From assembly GCA_036785705.1 (NCBI GenBank), contig JAWUZG010000070.1:2429001-2493000 (forward strand): a stretch of DNA of 64,000 bases, read 5' to 3'. Below are positions 11,441-25,913 of this stretch, piece by piece. Below the pieces are notes generated by a model. That model saw nothing but the letters and a program-made list of their open reading frames with translations. It did no database searches and was not told where the DNA came from. Origin of the DNA: Acanthornis magna. Its lineage: Eukaryota; Chordata; Aves; Passeriformes; Acanthizidae. The position numbers and the translations under genes were made by a program. The stretch's first letter is position 1, and each line of letters begins with the position of its first letter.

Positions 11441-14400
11441 TAGATGTTCTCCACCACATGAGGATGGAAGTGCTTCTGCACCTCTGAGTCATAGGATGTG
11501 GCAGATAGGGTTTGGTGCTGGTGTCACCTCCTGTAAAGGTGTCCTGGTGTCAGAGGAGGTGTTAGCAGAGGACAAAGACACTGAAGTATTTCCTAATAGA
11601 AATAAAAATGCCAGCAACCAGGTTCAGACACAACTCCACTTTCACAGCAGTTTCACCGCACTAAGGAATGAAGAAAAGAGAGAGAAAAAGTTCTTGTGAC
11701 TTCATATGCAGACCTCCTGAGATGATTAAGCTCGGAGAATTACCTCTGTTTATGTTCTCTACCAGTGGGACCTTTGGAGTGACAGTGACCGGCAGAATTA
11801 CAAACAAACAGGGATTAAAGGAAGGCCTGAATCGCAAGGCTGCAGGATTAGTCACGAAATGCATGAACTCCATGGGCCACAAACACAGACCCCATCTTAC
11901 TTTGTTCTTACACTTAAAAGAGGAAAGAAAAGATTTGGAAGCGGCAGCTGCTTCCATGAAGTATGTGCTTCTCTGGTACCTGAGCAGTTCCAGCTGCAGA
12001 GTGATTCTGGGAAGGAATCTGGAGCCCTAGTAACGTATGATTTTCTTTTCTGGGAAAAACCCCCACTTGTTGTCTGTTCATTAAATCTTTTTCTGCAGAT
12101 GAATGATTTGTCAGTGATAGCATCCTTTGCTATGTGATCAGTAGATTTTAGTTGATATGTTATTACATTTGAAATATTGAGCAAGGTTATGTGTTCATAA
12201 ATTAAAAGCAGAATTAATTACATAGCTTTGCACTGATTAAATCTTGCTTCTTTCCATATAATCAGTCCACGTTCTGCTGTCTTGAAAAAAACTGAAATCA
12301 AAATTAATTCAACAGAACACAATTAAAAAGTATTTTGAGAAATTGTCATTGTGGCTCCTCCAGTCTTCTTGAACTGAGCATCCTTTTTCACATCAAAACA
12401 TATTAAAAATTACACTGAGCTATCTTTTTATTGTGTTCATTATCCTCAGTATGTCTTCCATATAATTATTAAAATACTTCAATTAATTATAGTGCAGATT
12501 TCCTGCACTATATTCCCTGCTCTGACATCACAGGAAGGCTTTTCCCTTCCACGCACCGTCAGCGAAAACAGCTCTTAGCCCTCATTTACACGAGGGCTCG
12601 ATGCCAGCAGCACACTCAGGGAGCCACGTAGAAATGCATAATCCTCTATGCATTTGAATTACGTTTAGAGCCAACTCAGGATAAACTTTTCCAATAGAAA
12701 AGGCTGGAATTTTACCCTGTAATTTTCTTGTCATCACTTCCCTCCCTGGCATGAGGCTTTCTAGGACTGCAGGTTATCCTTACCTGGCAGCAAACACACA
12801 CAGAACAAAGCCAGAACTTAAGGAAATTATAATTAAATAGGCCTGAATTTAGGTCAACTATTAACTGTTCTTTTTCCATCCCATGACCAGAAACAAACAT
12901 TAAAGAGGAACGTCAGCCTGTTCCAGAGTTCTCAGTGCTGGAGAACACGCTTCACACACTCCCTGGACAGTCTGCAACAGCCCTACACTCACCTGATCCA
13001 CGGTGAAAGTGCTTTTAGATCTGTGGAGATCTCACAGGGATGGTGCTGGCGGTGGCAATTTCACTGTGAGGCTCTAACACACAATCAACAGAGGAGGAAT
13101 AAGGCTCAGGATCAAACCCAGCTTGTCTGGAATAAAGATACTGCCCTGTAATAACCAAAAGCTGAGGGAGGACAGAGTGGAAGAGCAGAGGAGAAGCCGC
13201 AGAGGCTGCTCTCTGCACGGCCCATGGGCACGGCAGCACCTCGCCTGGCCACCACTAATACCAGATCACAGCTCCGCGCTGGCTTAGCACGGCCTCACGG
13301 CTTGCCCGGCCTTGCCCTGGCTCATCTGCTCTGCACCTTATTTTTAGCTGGGCTTTAGCCCTAACAGCCAACTTAGCCAACAGATAGTTATCCTACAACT
13401 ACAAACCACATCTCTTGGAATTCCTGCTTTCCTAGTAGCACAAAATCCTCCCTTTTCACATTTCTTTAATTATTTGGTCCTCTCTCTTTATATAGCAAGA
13501 ATTACATCTTATTTTTATTTTGGAGGTACAGGTGATTTGGTGGCTAGTTTTGTTTGTTGAATTTTTTTTTTAGAACAGGTTAAAAATATATACTTACTAC
13601 ATGTCATTATTCAAGAAATTTAATTACGGGTAGGGCTGGAGTCTGGTTTTGTCCCTGAATTTTGATACATGAAAATGTACTAAAAACAGTCTCTTGACAA
13701 TTCCAGGTCTTTTACAAAGACATAATAACAAGCTGTCACTCTTCCTTCAGTTTAGCAACTTACACATGTAGCTCAGAGACTTTAATAGTAATAATTGAAT
13801 TTTTCTACTTTAATCCCAGGAGAGCATTCTGTTGGGCAAAGGCTGTAATTTATTTGGACATATGAGGAAGACTTGAGCATTTGGGTCTGGCACTTTAGGA
13901 GACCTGAGCGACACCTTCTGCTGGTGCTTACATACAGAGGACACATAGAAGCCTGTGGATCACACACTAGACACAATCAACCAAGCAAACACATCCCTTT
14001 GTCACTTTACACCACATCAAGTTCTTCAGTTCAGTATCAATGGGGCCCTTTAAACACAACTGAAATAAAAGGTGAAAAATAACAAGAAGTCCCATTTTGC
14101 AAAATCATCATCTGCATCAATGTCCAGAAGTATGGAAAAAGCATCTGTAGAGGCTCTGAAATTTGGTTTGCAGATGAGAAGAAGTAAGTCAGCACTACTG
14201 AGGTGCACACCTGGGTACCTGGGCTGCTGGAACCAAACCCAGTTTGGGTATGGGAGGGCTTGTTTCTTACAGCTCAGAGTGGCCGGACTTTACTCATGAA
14301 ATTTCCAGCTCAAGAGCATCGAGTCCACGACTTTCCAAGTCAGACGCTCTCCCAGGAATATGAGAGCTCTGCATTAACAACCTCAAAAGCACGCATCCCT

Positions 14401-14892
14401 TCATGTATCATTACATCAACCCCAAAATAATTTTTACTTCACAAAGGAGTACTCTTAGAGTGTCCTTGGATTTCTAACTGGAATAACACACTGTAAAAGG
14501 ACAGAGCAATCTAGAAAGGGGGGTATCCACTACATTCTGAAAGCACAGGTTGCATTCATAATCTATTTGCTAATTCAGAACTTACTGGAAACAAAAATGC
14601 TGAATGGCCTGAGCTGTCTGCATTTTTGGGCAGCTTCCCTGAGATCCCAACAGGCTTCACAGGAATTCCAGTGTCTAAACTCCTTAAGCAGGTGTTTTCA
14701 GCACCTGAACACTACTATGAGCTTCCAGTGCTTGAGGAAGTTGCTTTGGCAGAGGTATAGTACCCCCAGTGCTCATCAACGAAGTCATTATTGCAAGGCC
14801 TTAAAATTATCTCACTCCTTACTCCTTGGCAACTGACCCAGCTCCTGCCAGCTGGCTGAAAGCATGGCAGGAGCCGAGCTTCCTATTTCACT

Positions 14893-15032
14893 GACCCATG
14901 GAATGGTTTGGGTTGGAAGGGAGCTTAAAGCCCATCTCCTTCCACCTCCTGGCTACATCTTCTATTAGACCAGGTTACTCCAAGACTCAGCCAACCTGGC
15001 TTTGGACACTTCCAGGGATGGGGCAGTCACAG
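14893..15032 (-). mobile_element. CR1 LINE 3' fragment
   Basis: ggaatggtttgggttggaag, then attagaccaggttactccaa and cacttccagggatggggcag. Reverse-oriented CR1 3' end. Confidence 0.9.
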
Positions 15033-16283
15033 GGAAAAGACAGTAAATGAATTTTCAATGGCAAAGACTGGGGCAAATGGGAGCAGTTTCCACAGTGAGG
15101 GCACTGACTACTCACTCCTTGGGTAGCTCATTTCTTTGGGATAAAGACAGAGCCGTGTTTACATGCAGCTGTTTATTTTTAAAAGCTGTGTAAAGAATGT
15201 GTTCCCAAACATGTGGGACCTTTTACTGCCACAGGAACAGTGCAAGAGGACACGGCCCGGCTGGTGCTCCTCTGCAGGCCCAGCCACAGCCCTTCTCATC
15301 AGTGAGCAGCCCACTGCCCACTGTCAACAGCAATTACCCTCTGATCGCCACTTTATCTGCCTTAAGCCTCTGGAAGTCAGCAAAGCCTGCTACACTGTCC
15401 AGACACAACAGCGGGACATCGGGACAGAGCCCAGTTCCCTTAAATGGGGATTATTCTGAGCAGGGAGCTGCGCCTTGCTCCCACAGCACATGGACACACC
15501 ACCTCTGCAGCTCCTGGGGATGAGGGGAGGAGCTGGACAGCTGCTGAGGAAGGACTTGGACAAGACACCAACGTACAATTTAATACTTCACCTAAATACC
15601 CTCAGAATGTGCTCTGGACCAGCCCCACAGATGATGTGAAATCCCTGCATCAGTGGCCTGCCACTCTGATCCATGCAAAGGGGAAAACTCTCCCACCATG
15701 ATCTATGCAAGCAGAAATCTCAAGAGTCTTTGCCCTTTTCCAGGACAGATTTGCATTCTCCTGCCTATGGAGAGGCTGAAGAGCTCGTCTGAAGGGCTCT
15801 GCATTACCCACCTGGCCAGAGCCAGAACTGCTGTCCAGCTGGAGAGCAGAGCCACAAGCAGCTGAGGCAGCTAAGCTTTTCCATTAAAGATCAACAGTGA
15901 AAACACAATGTAAAAATCCAAGGGAAGAATGTTAGTGGTGATAAGGTGTGGCACAGCAACCTGCTACTACAAAAATGCTGAGGGACACTGTGGTGGCAAC
16001 AGTGGAAATAGCAAAAAGGCACTTTAAATGTTTTTTTTTTTTTCTGTAAAAGGAAAGAAACACGAACACACTTCTCACTGACTTGCTCCAAGTTCCCCTG
16101 AACCTCTGAGAGACAGAGCAGACCACTACCACAACAAATGAAGGACCAGTTAACATTGGGATCTGGGGCCTGCCTGCTGCCCTGGCAGCCCTCCCCTGGC
16201 CTGGGTGATGGAGCTACAGAATCTGGATAATCCATCTAGAGGTCACTGGCTGGAGTGAACATGTGACCTGTTACAATAAAATA

Positions 16284-16365
16284 CAGAATCATAGAATCGT
16301 TAAGGCTGGAAAGGACCTCTAAGAGTCTCAAGTCCAACCATCTGACACCTGAAGTCTAAAAGGCC
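16284..16365 (-). mobile_element. CR1 LINE 3' end (short)
   Basis: acagaatcatagaatcgtta, the reverse complement of the ATTCTATG-type tail, followed by ggctggaaaggacctctaag. Confidence 0.85.
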
Positions 16366-17126
16366 AAATGAGAAATGGAGGAGGGAAGAGATGAAGCTCT
16401 GTCCAAGTGTCAAAGCCAGACGTTTTACACATAAAGAAATCAAAGGAGATGTCTGAATTTATTGGGCCTTAGGCCACTTCTTTCCAGCTCCCACATGTTC
16501 ACAGAAGACATAGAACAGACACAATAGCTGGGCCTGGTTCTATTCTAAACTGCATGAACCTCTTACAGGTATAAAAGGCAAAAATATTCTTCAACCCCCT
16601 CAGTGTGATTCCCTCACATGGCCACCAGCACAGGTGGAAACCAAGGCTGTGAACACCATGGACAGACTCAGCTATCCCATGGCTTCTACTGAGATCAATG
16701 TTTAAAGGAGACAGGAGAATGGAATTCACAGTAATCACTCACATAAAAGGAATAACTGAGTGTGTAAAACTGGAAAAAAATGTGGGGAAATATTTATGCA
16801 GCCCATATTACCGAGACAAAGAGAACTTCAAACGCCCTGCCAGTGATAGTGAGTCACAAAGTGCGCGGGTGTGCGGCAACGGGTCACTTCCTCCCAATGT
16901 CTTCCTCCCCCGTTACTCGTTAATGTAGCTGAAAACATAATTGTCCTTAATTGCTCAGTTGGCACTAAGTGGATTCCAACCTTCTGACAGGACAAAGTCC
17001 AGCAGCTGGTTTTTGGAGCCCGGCCTTCTGATGAGCCCGTGCACCTGCAGCGACACCGGCCACGTCCAAGGCAGGGCTCCTCCACCACTGCAGCCGACTG
17101 CACAGCCATGTCTGCATGCATGACAG

Positions 17127-17171
17127 GTCCCTTCCCACTCAAACCATCCCAGGATTCCACAATCCTATGAT
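17127..17171 (+). mobile_element. CR1 3' terminus only
   Basis: ggtcccttcccactcaaacc then aggattccacaatcctatgat; only the last 45 bases or so of a CR1. Confidence 0.65.
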
Positions 17172-20100
17172 ATACATATACTACATGTAGATAGAAACAT
17201 TAGATTACAGTATTTAGGTATTAAGGTACGTAAACCTGAAGTTTTGCGGACTTTCACTTGCCCAGCAGCCCTATCTCAAGCTGAAATCCTTAATTTTTTA
17301 ACTTGTACACAAGAACTGGCTGAATTAATGTTTATGGAGTAATTTTTTTTTTAAAGAAAAAAAAATACATGAAGTGAGTGATTATAAATGTATTCCAGAC
17401 AGCTGTGCTGGGTTGACAAATTCTGATTCTTCGTTGAAAAGTAGCATTCAGTGTCACACAGGCAGATTTTGTGAAATCACAGGAAGTCTGTCAAGGCCTC
17501 TGCTGTCTCCTAGTCAAACATTTTCTGGAAGGGAGGATTTTAAAACTGGAAGGGCTTATAGGGAGGGAACCGACCTGAAGTAAAAGGCAGCTCTCAATCC
17601 TCACAATTCCTTAGGGAGCAGAACCTCATCTACCCACAGTTCTGGCTATAATTACACGGAGTAAGTGTGATACACTTATAAAAACCACACAGCCTGACAT
17701 TACAGATATACTGACATCACACTATTTTTAGTGAAAAAACCCAGCAAACAGGCAGCTTAGGAGGGCTGATTTTCACTGTCACACCACAGAACTGGTTTGC
17801 AAACATGAGAGTCCCACCTGCACTTCCCTGTTGCCATTCAGGGCGGGGAAGAGCTTTCTGCAAGGCCCAAACACCAGCCCTCAGAAGCTGACACAGATTT
17901 TTTTCATTATGGATCCAGCCCCCCTTTATACTTTCCTTTTTTCATATAGACTCTTACACAACGAAGCACTTTTTTCCCTTTCCACCTCACCAAATTCCTA
18001 CGAGCGCGCCAGCCTCGCCTGCACCTCGCACAGATGTGTTATGAATCTAACTGACACTGTTTCCACACAGGATATTTTGATCATTCCCCTCTCCTTTTCC
18101 CCATCCCGATCCTGTCCAAAATAGCACAGAGTCATAATCATAAATTCTCCCGTTCTGACCTAAAAGACAGGACTATTTCTCTTGAAAAAACTGTGACTAA
18201 GGGGAGGGAGTTTTTTCAGCAAGGTTGATCCCTGGAGTCTGCCATGGAAGGTGAGGTCTGCTGGAAGAATCTTCCATAAGGAATTAGTACTTCTCTCTAT
18301 CCAGAAGCCACCTTCTCCCTCCTGACACTCAAGACAACTCAGATAAAACATAAATTTCCAACTCTCATATTCAAATTAATTCAAATGCATTGGAACATTA
18401 TTGCTAGAACCTCTCCACAATGTGTGAGTATCCAAAATGCCATTTATTTGTGGAATGACACTTCACCAAGCGCTTCATGCCCCCTCAGTAGCACACTCTC
18501 TCAATGAAGCTGCTTCTCGAATCCAAGGAATTTTCTTGTGAGAGGAGAGCTGCCAACTTTCCCTCTTTGGCGAGCTGGGTCCCATTCTTGCACCTCTCCC
18601 CATTTCCTGCACAGTGTTGCTTTAATGAGCCCTCCAGTCTGGTAGAAAGCTAACAGAGACAGCGAAAAAAAGCATAATAATAAAAAGGAGAAGAACCTGA
18701 GAGGGGAGAAGATTTAGGAAGAATTTTCCATTGAATATACAATGGGCCTGACCAGAAATATGACAAAAAGAGACAGTTCTCCTCTGCAAAGGAGGGAAAA
18801 CAGCTGAGGGTTCAGTTTAGACACATAAAAGGACCTCTTAAGCTAATCAGTAAATTTAATGACTTAGAATTACAAAGAAGAAACGCTTAGTCAAATATTA
18901 TTTGCATTGCAGAAAACGCAGCAAGACAGTCCAACGCACCAAAATCAAGCAAGAGTACGATTTTCAATACTGTCATCCAAGAATGCAGCCTTCATCTTGG
19001 ATTCAATCCCAAACTAACACAAAGGTGAGCTTATTCTGGCTCTGGATCCCAGTTTGAGAGCGTGGTTGCAGTGGCTGATCCCCAAAGGAGGATGGCAGTG
19101 GGAGTGATGTGAGAGTGGCAGTCCAAGGTAGGAGAAAGGCTCTTCAAAATCAGGAGACAACAGAAGCAACCAATATAGCAGAAGAGTACAAGTGGCACAA
19201 CAGCAAATAATACCAATTTTAAAAAGTATATCCAAGCATTAGTCACGGATAATAAGCCTCTCTTTCTCGCCACATGGAATTTCAGCCATTTTTTAAAATT
19301 CCACTGGCATAAATATAAAGGAAAAGCTCCAACTATAAACTGTCACTGAATGCTGTTGAACTCAGTTCCTGCTTTTTTTTCCATGAATGCACTGTAAGTC
19401 AGCATTCCAAGAGCAACAAATGTGTCCAAGCCCAAGATATTTCCCAACAGTCCATGGACCACGAGAGCGTCCAAGATAACAGCAAAAATATGCACAAGGC
19501 CATTCTCCCCAGATACCACATCCACAGAGGAAGGGGGTGTCCCAAAAACCAAGGTTGATCTGCACAAAGCGGGTCTTGGGTTGGGACAACAAACAGCTTC
19601 AAAAACCCAACAAAGCACAAAAATCGCTGTGCTGCTGAACTGAAAATCCTGAAAAACAAATAACATCCAAGTTGTCAGTGAGATGGAATATCTGCTTGGA
19701 ATTTGGGAAGTGTGATTTGGATAGAAGTTCTGCCACTGTGGAACAGCCACTTCCAAACTGTGGGCATCAACTTATCCACTTCTAGTTGGGATAATAACCT
19801 GCAGTGTCTTTGAATGTCCCACTCAAGCTGCAAATATTACCATCATCCCAAATAAGCCTTCACAGAAGATGCTGAAAGCAGCTTATTAAGTCCCAAGTAC
19901 CTAAAAGGTTTCACAGATGCCCTTGGTTGTCCAGCTTTGCTCTTCCAAGGAAAAGCACCTGAGGGAACTCACTGTCTGGCAGCACAGCTTTCCGGTTTCT
20001 CCCTGGCTTTCCAGCTTCTGCCTCAGCTTCCCTGGCACTGCAGACACAATCCTGTCTTTTACCTGTGCCAGTGCCTCAGCACCCTCATCGTAAACTTGTA

Positions 20101-20738
20101 CAGGGACGGCAAAAGATGAAGTTATATGGAGATATTGGCAGCTGGAACACTCGTACACTGTGCCATCACCTGTGAGGCTCAGAAAAGGGAGGTTAAATTC
20201 CATGCAGGGAGTTCTCTCTTTTTATAGAAATTTAAAGTCTAATTTCTTAAGGCTTTAAAAACTTAGACAGGGCAGCTGGAGGCAGAGGACTCTGGATTTT
20301 CATGGTGTGTTACATCTGATGAACAGCTGTGAGTCGACCTGCGTGGCAAAGGCTCAAGAATACAAGTGCTCAGCTTTAAATCCTACAGATACAGACATGG
20401 AATGACCTGCAGGAAACACTGCTGGCTTTTCTCCATCGCTTCCTCCCTTAAATGCCACAAGTTTCTTCTTTCCCCAGGAACAAACATCCTAAGTAAGTGG
20501 TATGAAAGGGCCTGATCAAGAAACAAGCATTTGGGGTTTAGTGCCTATCAAATTTCTCTCACTATCAACAATCCTAAGTGAGCCTGGAGATGGAAAGAGA
20601 ACACATCTGCTCACTGCAGTGCTGGTGAGACATTCCTAATAACGATGCAGATGTTTCCAAATGGAAGTGGATGGGATGCCCAGATGGCTTTCATTGTCCT
20701 ATTTTTCCAAGCAGCCTGACAAACTTCAGATGTAAAAA

Positions 20739-20764
20739 AATAAATGATGATTCTGTCTCACCAG

Positions 20765-20814
<50 letters not shown>
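20739..20814 (+). repeat. AATAAA followed by (A)48
   Basis: An uninterrupted run of 48 A at 20767-20814. AATAAA at 20739-20744 lies 22 bases before it, the spacing of a polyadenylated mRNA 3' end. The sequence before it resembles a 3' UTR but I cannot assign a parent gene. A weak 7-base repeat agacatg occurs at 20392 and again at 20814. It may be a retroposed transcript or simply an expanded A tract. Confidence 0.6.
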
Positions 20815-20816
<2 letters not shown>

Positions 20817-22117
20817 CATGTCTGACAAAGAGCAAACTAAGCAGATCTGAGGAAGTCAGAACTTCATCAGTCCTCCTCCAATTAAGTCAAGTGTCTGAGC
20901 AACCCCCAAAACATGGCACGGTGCTGCGTGAGCCCTCAAAGAACAGATACTTTAAATTTATTTATCTTCCCTTGTGCTCCGTATTAAAGAGAACTGTTAA
21001 CTAAAGGAGGACTGATTTTTACTTCTAGTAGTAAATGTTCTCAGCATCAGAAACTTGGAAGCTTTGAAGTGCTGGAAGTAATGAAAATATATTGTTACTT
21101 ATTCTTGGCAGGGAGAACTCTGCAAACTGATTAAGAAAAAGGGCTTGAAATAAATCAAGAATCAGCCCCGTGAAAGCAAGTTGAGAAATACCATTAAAAT
21201 ACCAAAGCACATGCTCAAATGCATCTGTTTGCAAATTCACTTGTGATCAGGGATAAAAAGAACATGGGCTGGCGATGGAAGAACCTGAGCAGAACCCAGG
21301 GATATGGAAGATCATTCTGAAGGACTGTTCAGGACAAACTATTTAAAACAGTTCCCAAAATTAATTACATGGTTTCTGGATACTCACTGCATGTTGGTTA
21401 GAACTGAGCATTCAGAAAGTAAATAAATAAGGTAATGAATGATTTCATGAACTGGATTTTTAGTGCTATCATAGATCTACGGAATACAGGGCATTTGCTG
21501 AAAATCAACAAAATCTACGATGCTGCTAGTTACATCATCTGTGAGGATATCAATCAGAGTTTCTTCATAAGCCATGGACTATAATGAGTTACCCTTTCAC
21601 TCTAAGGTATTTCTCGGGAATTTTCAAAACAGGTTTTGCCACAGATCAAATGAAAACAAGAGAGATACTTGGAATTACTCTCAGTCTAGAAGCACTAGCT
21701 GAATCTTTCATGTTCAACAACGTGATTTTTAAGTAAAGTTTGAGGTATTTGCTCTATGTTGTGAGGAAACATGGAAGATCAGAATGCAGTTTCACCATAG
21801 GTTGGCCCTGGGCTTCCTTTCTGTCCTAAGCAAGGGAAGAAAATCCCACAAAGAATCTTTATCATCAAATCACAGATATTCAAAGGCAAATAAAAATCTA
21901 CATCCAGAAACAGACAAATAAAAAGACACTCATTTGAAGCTGGTTCCTAATTAGCTCCCTAATGTGGTTAGTGAGTCCAAGACCCAAGTGAAAAGTAAAC
22001 CACTACTTGGTAGAGCAGCCTGCAATCATCCCCAGTGATTCTGCTCAAGCTACTCTCAGAGCTCCTAAGGAACATCCTCAGCAGCTTCTTCTCTTCCCCC
22101 ACCTCTTCTCCTGGGCC

Positions 22118-22262
22118 TGCCCAGCCTGGCCTTGGACACTCCAGGGATCCAGGGGCAGCCACAGCTTCTCTGGGCAGCCTGTGCCAGGGCCTGCCCACCC
22201 TCTCAGGGGAGAATTTCCTCCCAGCATCCCATCTAACCGTGCCCTCTGTCAGTATGAAGCTG
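22118..22262 (-). mobile_element. CR1 LINE fragment
   Basis: cagcctggccttggacactc, ggcagccacagcttctctgg, cagcatcccatctaaccgtg. Reverse-oriented internal CR1 portion lacking the 3' tail. Confidence 0.88.
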
Positions 22263-25200
22263 GTCCATGTTGCAGACTTAGAAATCCCCAGACCCACAAC
22301 CTTTCACTTTCTGCTTGCATGGACCTTCTCAAATCTCAGTGCACACTCCACAGCACTTGGAAACACAATGCAGAAGAGGCTGGACAGGAGGGAACAGAGT
22401 ATATACCAAATCAGTAAACCATTACAGCATTAACTTTGACATGAAAGGGAGGAAACACATCCAAACCCTTCAGAGGTTATTCTGATGCTCAAGGGCAGCC
22501 ACAGAATCAATCATTGACTCTCACACCGATCTGACTTCTGTAAATAATTAACAGAGTTACTACTACCTCTTACTTTAATACCTCTAACAGATTTATTGTC
22601 AAGGAGAGAAAAGCACAACTACTATTCCTACTGGAAATTGTGACTTTGTGTTCTCTGGAACTATTAGTGAAGAGATTTGGAATGGCAGAGCAGAGCTCTC
22701 CATTAAAAAAGCACAAAGTTCCTTGCATGGCCTTGTATCACCTGTTACTGTTTCCAGAAGAGACTAAAAAAGCTCAGTTTACACTGTTTAACCCTGTTGC
22801 AGTTGAAAATTTATTACCTGAAAGATTTTAGGTATTATTAGCATTTTACACAAGATGATCAGTGTATTTAGGCGTTTTTATTCTAATTTGCAATAACCAG
22901 GTGGTGTTGATTTATTATTTGATGTCTGTAGGATTACAGAACACAATTATTTGGCAAACAAATTGTTCTTCAATCTTTGTGATCCAGATTTTGCATTTAT
23001 AGCTACAAGATACTAATTTCATACAAAAAGATAGCACTGGCTCATCAAGTGTGTGTTTTCACACACACGTGCAACCCATCATTCCCTGTCCTCCATGGAG
23101 GATGGGATTGCCTGAATCCAGCTTTCTCCAGATGTCTAGGTCCACTGTTCGGCATCCTGTGCAGAAATAGGGGAGAAGAAGGAAAATCCTCCTGTGTCTA
23201 GCCACCTGATGGACAGAGTCTGTTGGCAGGAACAACAGGAAGGACAAACCTATTCCCTGCAGGCATGTCACTAACTGGTGGGAGGCAGCAGCCTGCTTGT
23301 TACCTGGGTGCAGAGGTAGGAGGCCAAAGGAGACACAAGGGCATCCCTCCTACAGATAGGAGGGAAACTTTTCCAGGGAATGCTTAGAAATAGGCCTGGC
23401 CAACAATGCTGCAAAGGAAGACACACCAACAAAACGCTTCCCTTGGCCTCTCCTAAAGCACAAGCCAGCAAAGCTTTTCATCCTTCCCTGGGTTCTCTTC
23501 CCAAACCACATGGTATTTGATGGAACCCAGCACAGATTTCCCACAGGTCAGCCTCTCCCTGTGACCATGCAGGAGAAGTCAGCTTCCCTGAGACATCAAT
23601 TCCCTGCTTTCCAACTCTGACTGCAGACTCAGACTCGTGTGACTTTTAATAACCTCCAAAACCCTAATTATCTCGCTGATCCTGCCCTATGTAATTGGAA
23701 TATTCCAAAGAATGATTAGGCAAGGTATTCTGGAAAAAAAACCTGTTTTCTTAGCAAACAACAGCTGGGTCATGCTGTTACTCTGCAGTGTTTTACTACT
23801 ACATTTTGGAAAGATTTATGCACTTGTGTAACCCAGAAATGGATCTGAAGAAACTCAGTCCACTGGGAGCAACGTGAAGTATGAGGCTGATGTTCTCACG
23901 TTAGTCATTTCCACCCGCATTCCTGTCAGCTCCAGCTGCCCAATTCTGTGTCATCCCACATAAAACAAAGCAGATTAAGTTTACTAATCATCTACACCAT
24001 GTTTTGGAGGGAAGAGTGCGGTGAGCTCTGGGACATCTTGGTGTAATACATGGGGTACAACAAGGGCTATTCCACGGTAACCCCACATGGACCCCCCCCA
24101 AAAGCAGGAGCACGGCATCCAAATTGCTCATTCAAAACACACCAGATACATTTTCCTTCTCTGTCATAAACCAGGGATGCCAACACCTCATCCAGGTATT
24201 TTCAAATATATAACTGAATTAAACTGCCCTCAGTTTGGATTCTTACCTATTTCTACAATCTTTCTATAAATTTACTGAACATCAAACCCATTAAAAAGCA
24301 GGTGTTTCACAGTCTCACAGGAAAAATGCTAAAACTGCAGAAAATTCAAGGGGAGAAGGTCCAGTGAGAGTCTTATAGTATGGAAATTACTCTTTTATGT
24401 TATGACACAAACTGCTATGTTTTAATTCATTTTCCCACCAGAAGTGTGCTGTAGAACACAGACTGATTAAACAGGGCTCTTTGCTCTCAGTGAAAGAGTC
24501 TCCTGGTGCTCTCATTTTGGTCCTAAATTTGTAGGATGCGCATGTCAAACACATGAACAAGCCTCAGCCCCCGCAAGCTGTGGGAGGATTCATTTCCTCT
24601 TGTTCCTGACCTCTAATTCACATAAACTCCCCCTGACAAGGCAGCTCTTCTGCTTCCCATTGCCATAGTCTCAGAGAGTGCCATCCTGGTATGGATGCTC
24701 TGGTACATCAAGAGCACTTTTAACCATCTCATGTGCACCTTTCTGATCAAACCCAGCAGCAGAAATGAGCCACTTCACATCCAGGCCAGGTACCTCAGTC
24801 CTACATGAGCCACCCAAGGGTGATCCTCACCTTGGTGTCTCTCCCAAATTACTTTGGGAATGTCATCTATAAACCAAACAGGCTCCTTCACATAGGACCA
24901 GCTGCTTACACAACATTTAAAAACCTCTCCTGTCTGTTATCACCACTGTTTGTTGACTTCTTCCTATGCAATTTGGGGGCACAGGGAGTTTTTATTGGAA
25001 AACAGTATGAGCCGCAAACTGTATGTACTGAACTGTCTCCATTTTTTCAATTTTCCCTTCATACAGATTTTTCTCTGTGTTTTACTACTCTGGCGCTGGG
25101 TGCCTGCAGTTGGAATAAAGCCTTTATTTTTGGTTTTATTTAAAAATCATTTTCCTTTGTTATTGCCAAGAATAGAAGATTACTTAAGCAGATGGATGTT

Positions 25201-25639
25201 CCTGCTCTCATCATCAGGCACAACCTCCCCGACACAGACAGAGCACATCAGTCACTTCACAGCACCTTCTGATCCACTCCTGCTCAAGCTTTTCTTTCTT
25301 AAAAAAAAAAAAAAAATCATAAGCTTTTCCTCACTATAAAGTCGGCATTTCCTTTTGCTTCCCATACATTCATCACTAACACTCCTTTTCTTTTATACCA
25401 TGCTGTGCTGCTCCTGTTCTATTTGATTACCTTTTCCTTGATTAACCTAACTGTTACCTGAAAAAAAACAACAAACCAATCCCACAAACTATATTCAATG
25501 AAGAACTTCAGGGAATCCACTTAAGTTTCAATGTAAGGGATGAAGGCTAAGTTAAAAGCAAAAGCTCCCAAAACACTAGATAAAGAACAGGATGCCTTTA
25601 GACAGCCCAGTTTATTGCCATCAATACAATTTATTGGTG

Positions 25640-25913
25640 ACCCTTTCTTGGGGGACTACAAGAGAGCTGGACAGACACTTCTGACCAGATATTAGGAAGA
25701 AATTCTGCCCCGTGAGGGTGCTGAGGCCCTGGCACAGGTTGCCCAGAGAAGCTGTGGCTGCCCCTGGATCCCTGGAAGTGTCCAAGGCCAGGCTGGACGG
25801 GGCTTGGAGCAACCTGGGATAGTGGAAGGTTGTCCCTGTCCATGGCAGGGGGTGGAGCGAGGTGATCCTTAAGGTCCCTTCCAACCCAGACCATGCTGGA
25901 ATTCTGTGATTAT
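25640..25913 (+). mobile_element. CR1 LINE 3' fragment (longest of its type here)
   Basis: gaccagatattaggaagaaa, gtgctgaggccctggcacag, ctggatccctggaagtgtcc, cttccaacccagaccatgct, ending ggaattctgtgattat. About 270 bases, plus orientation, relatively well preserved. Confidence 0.92.
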
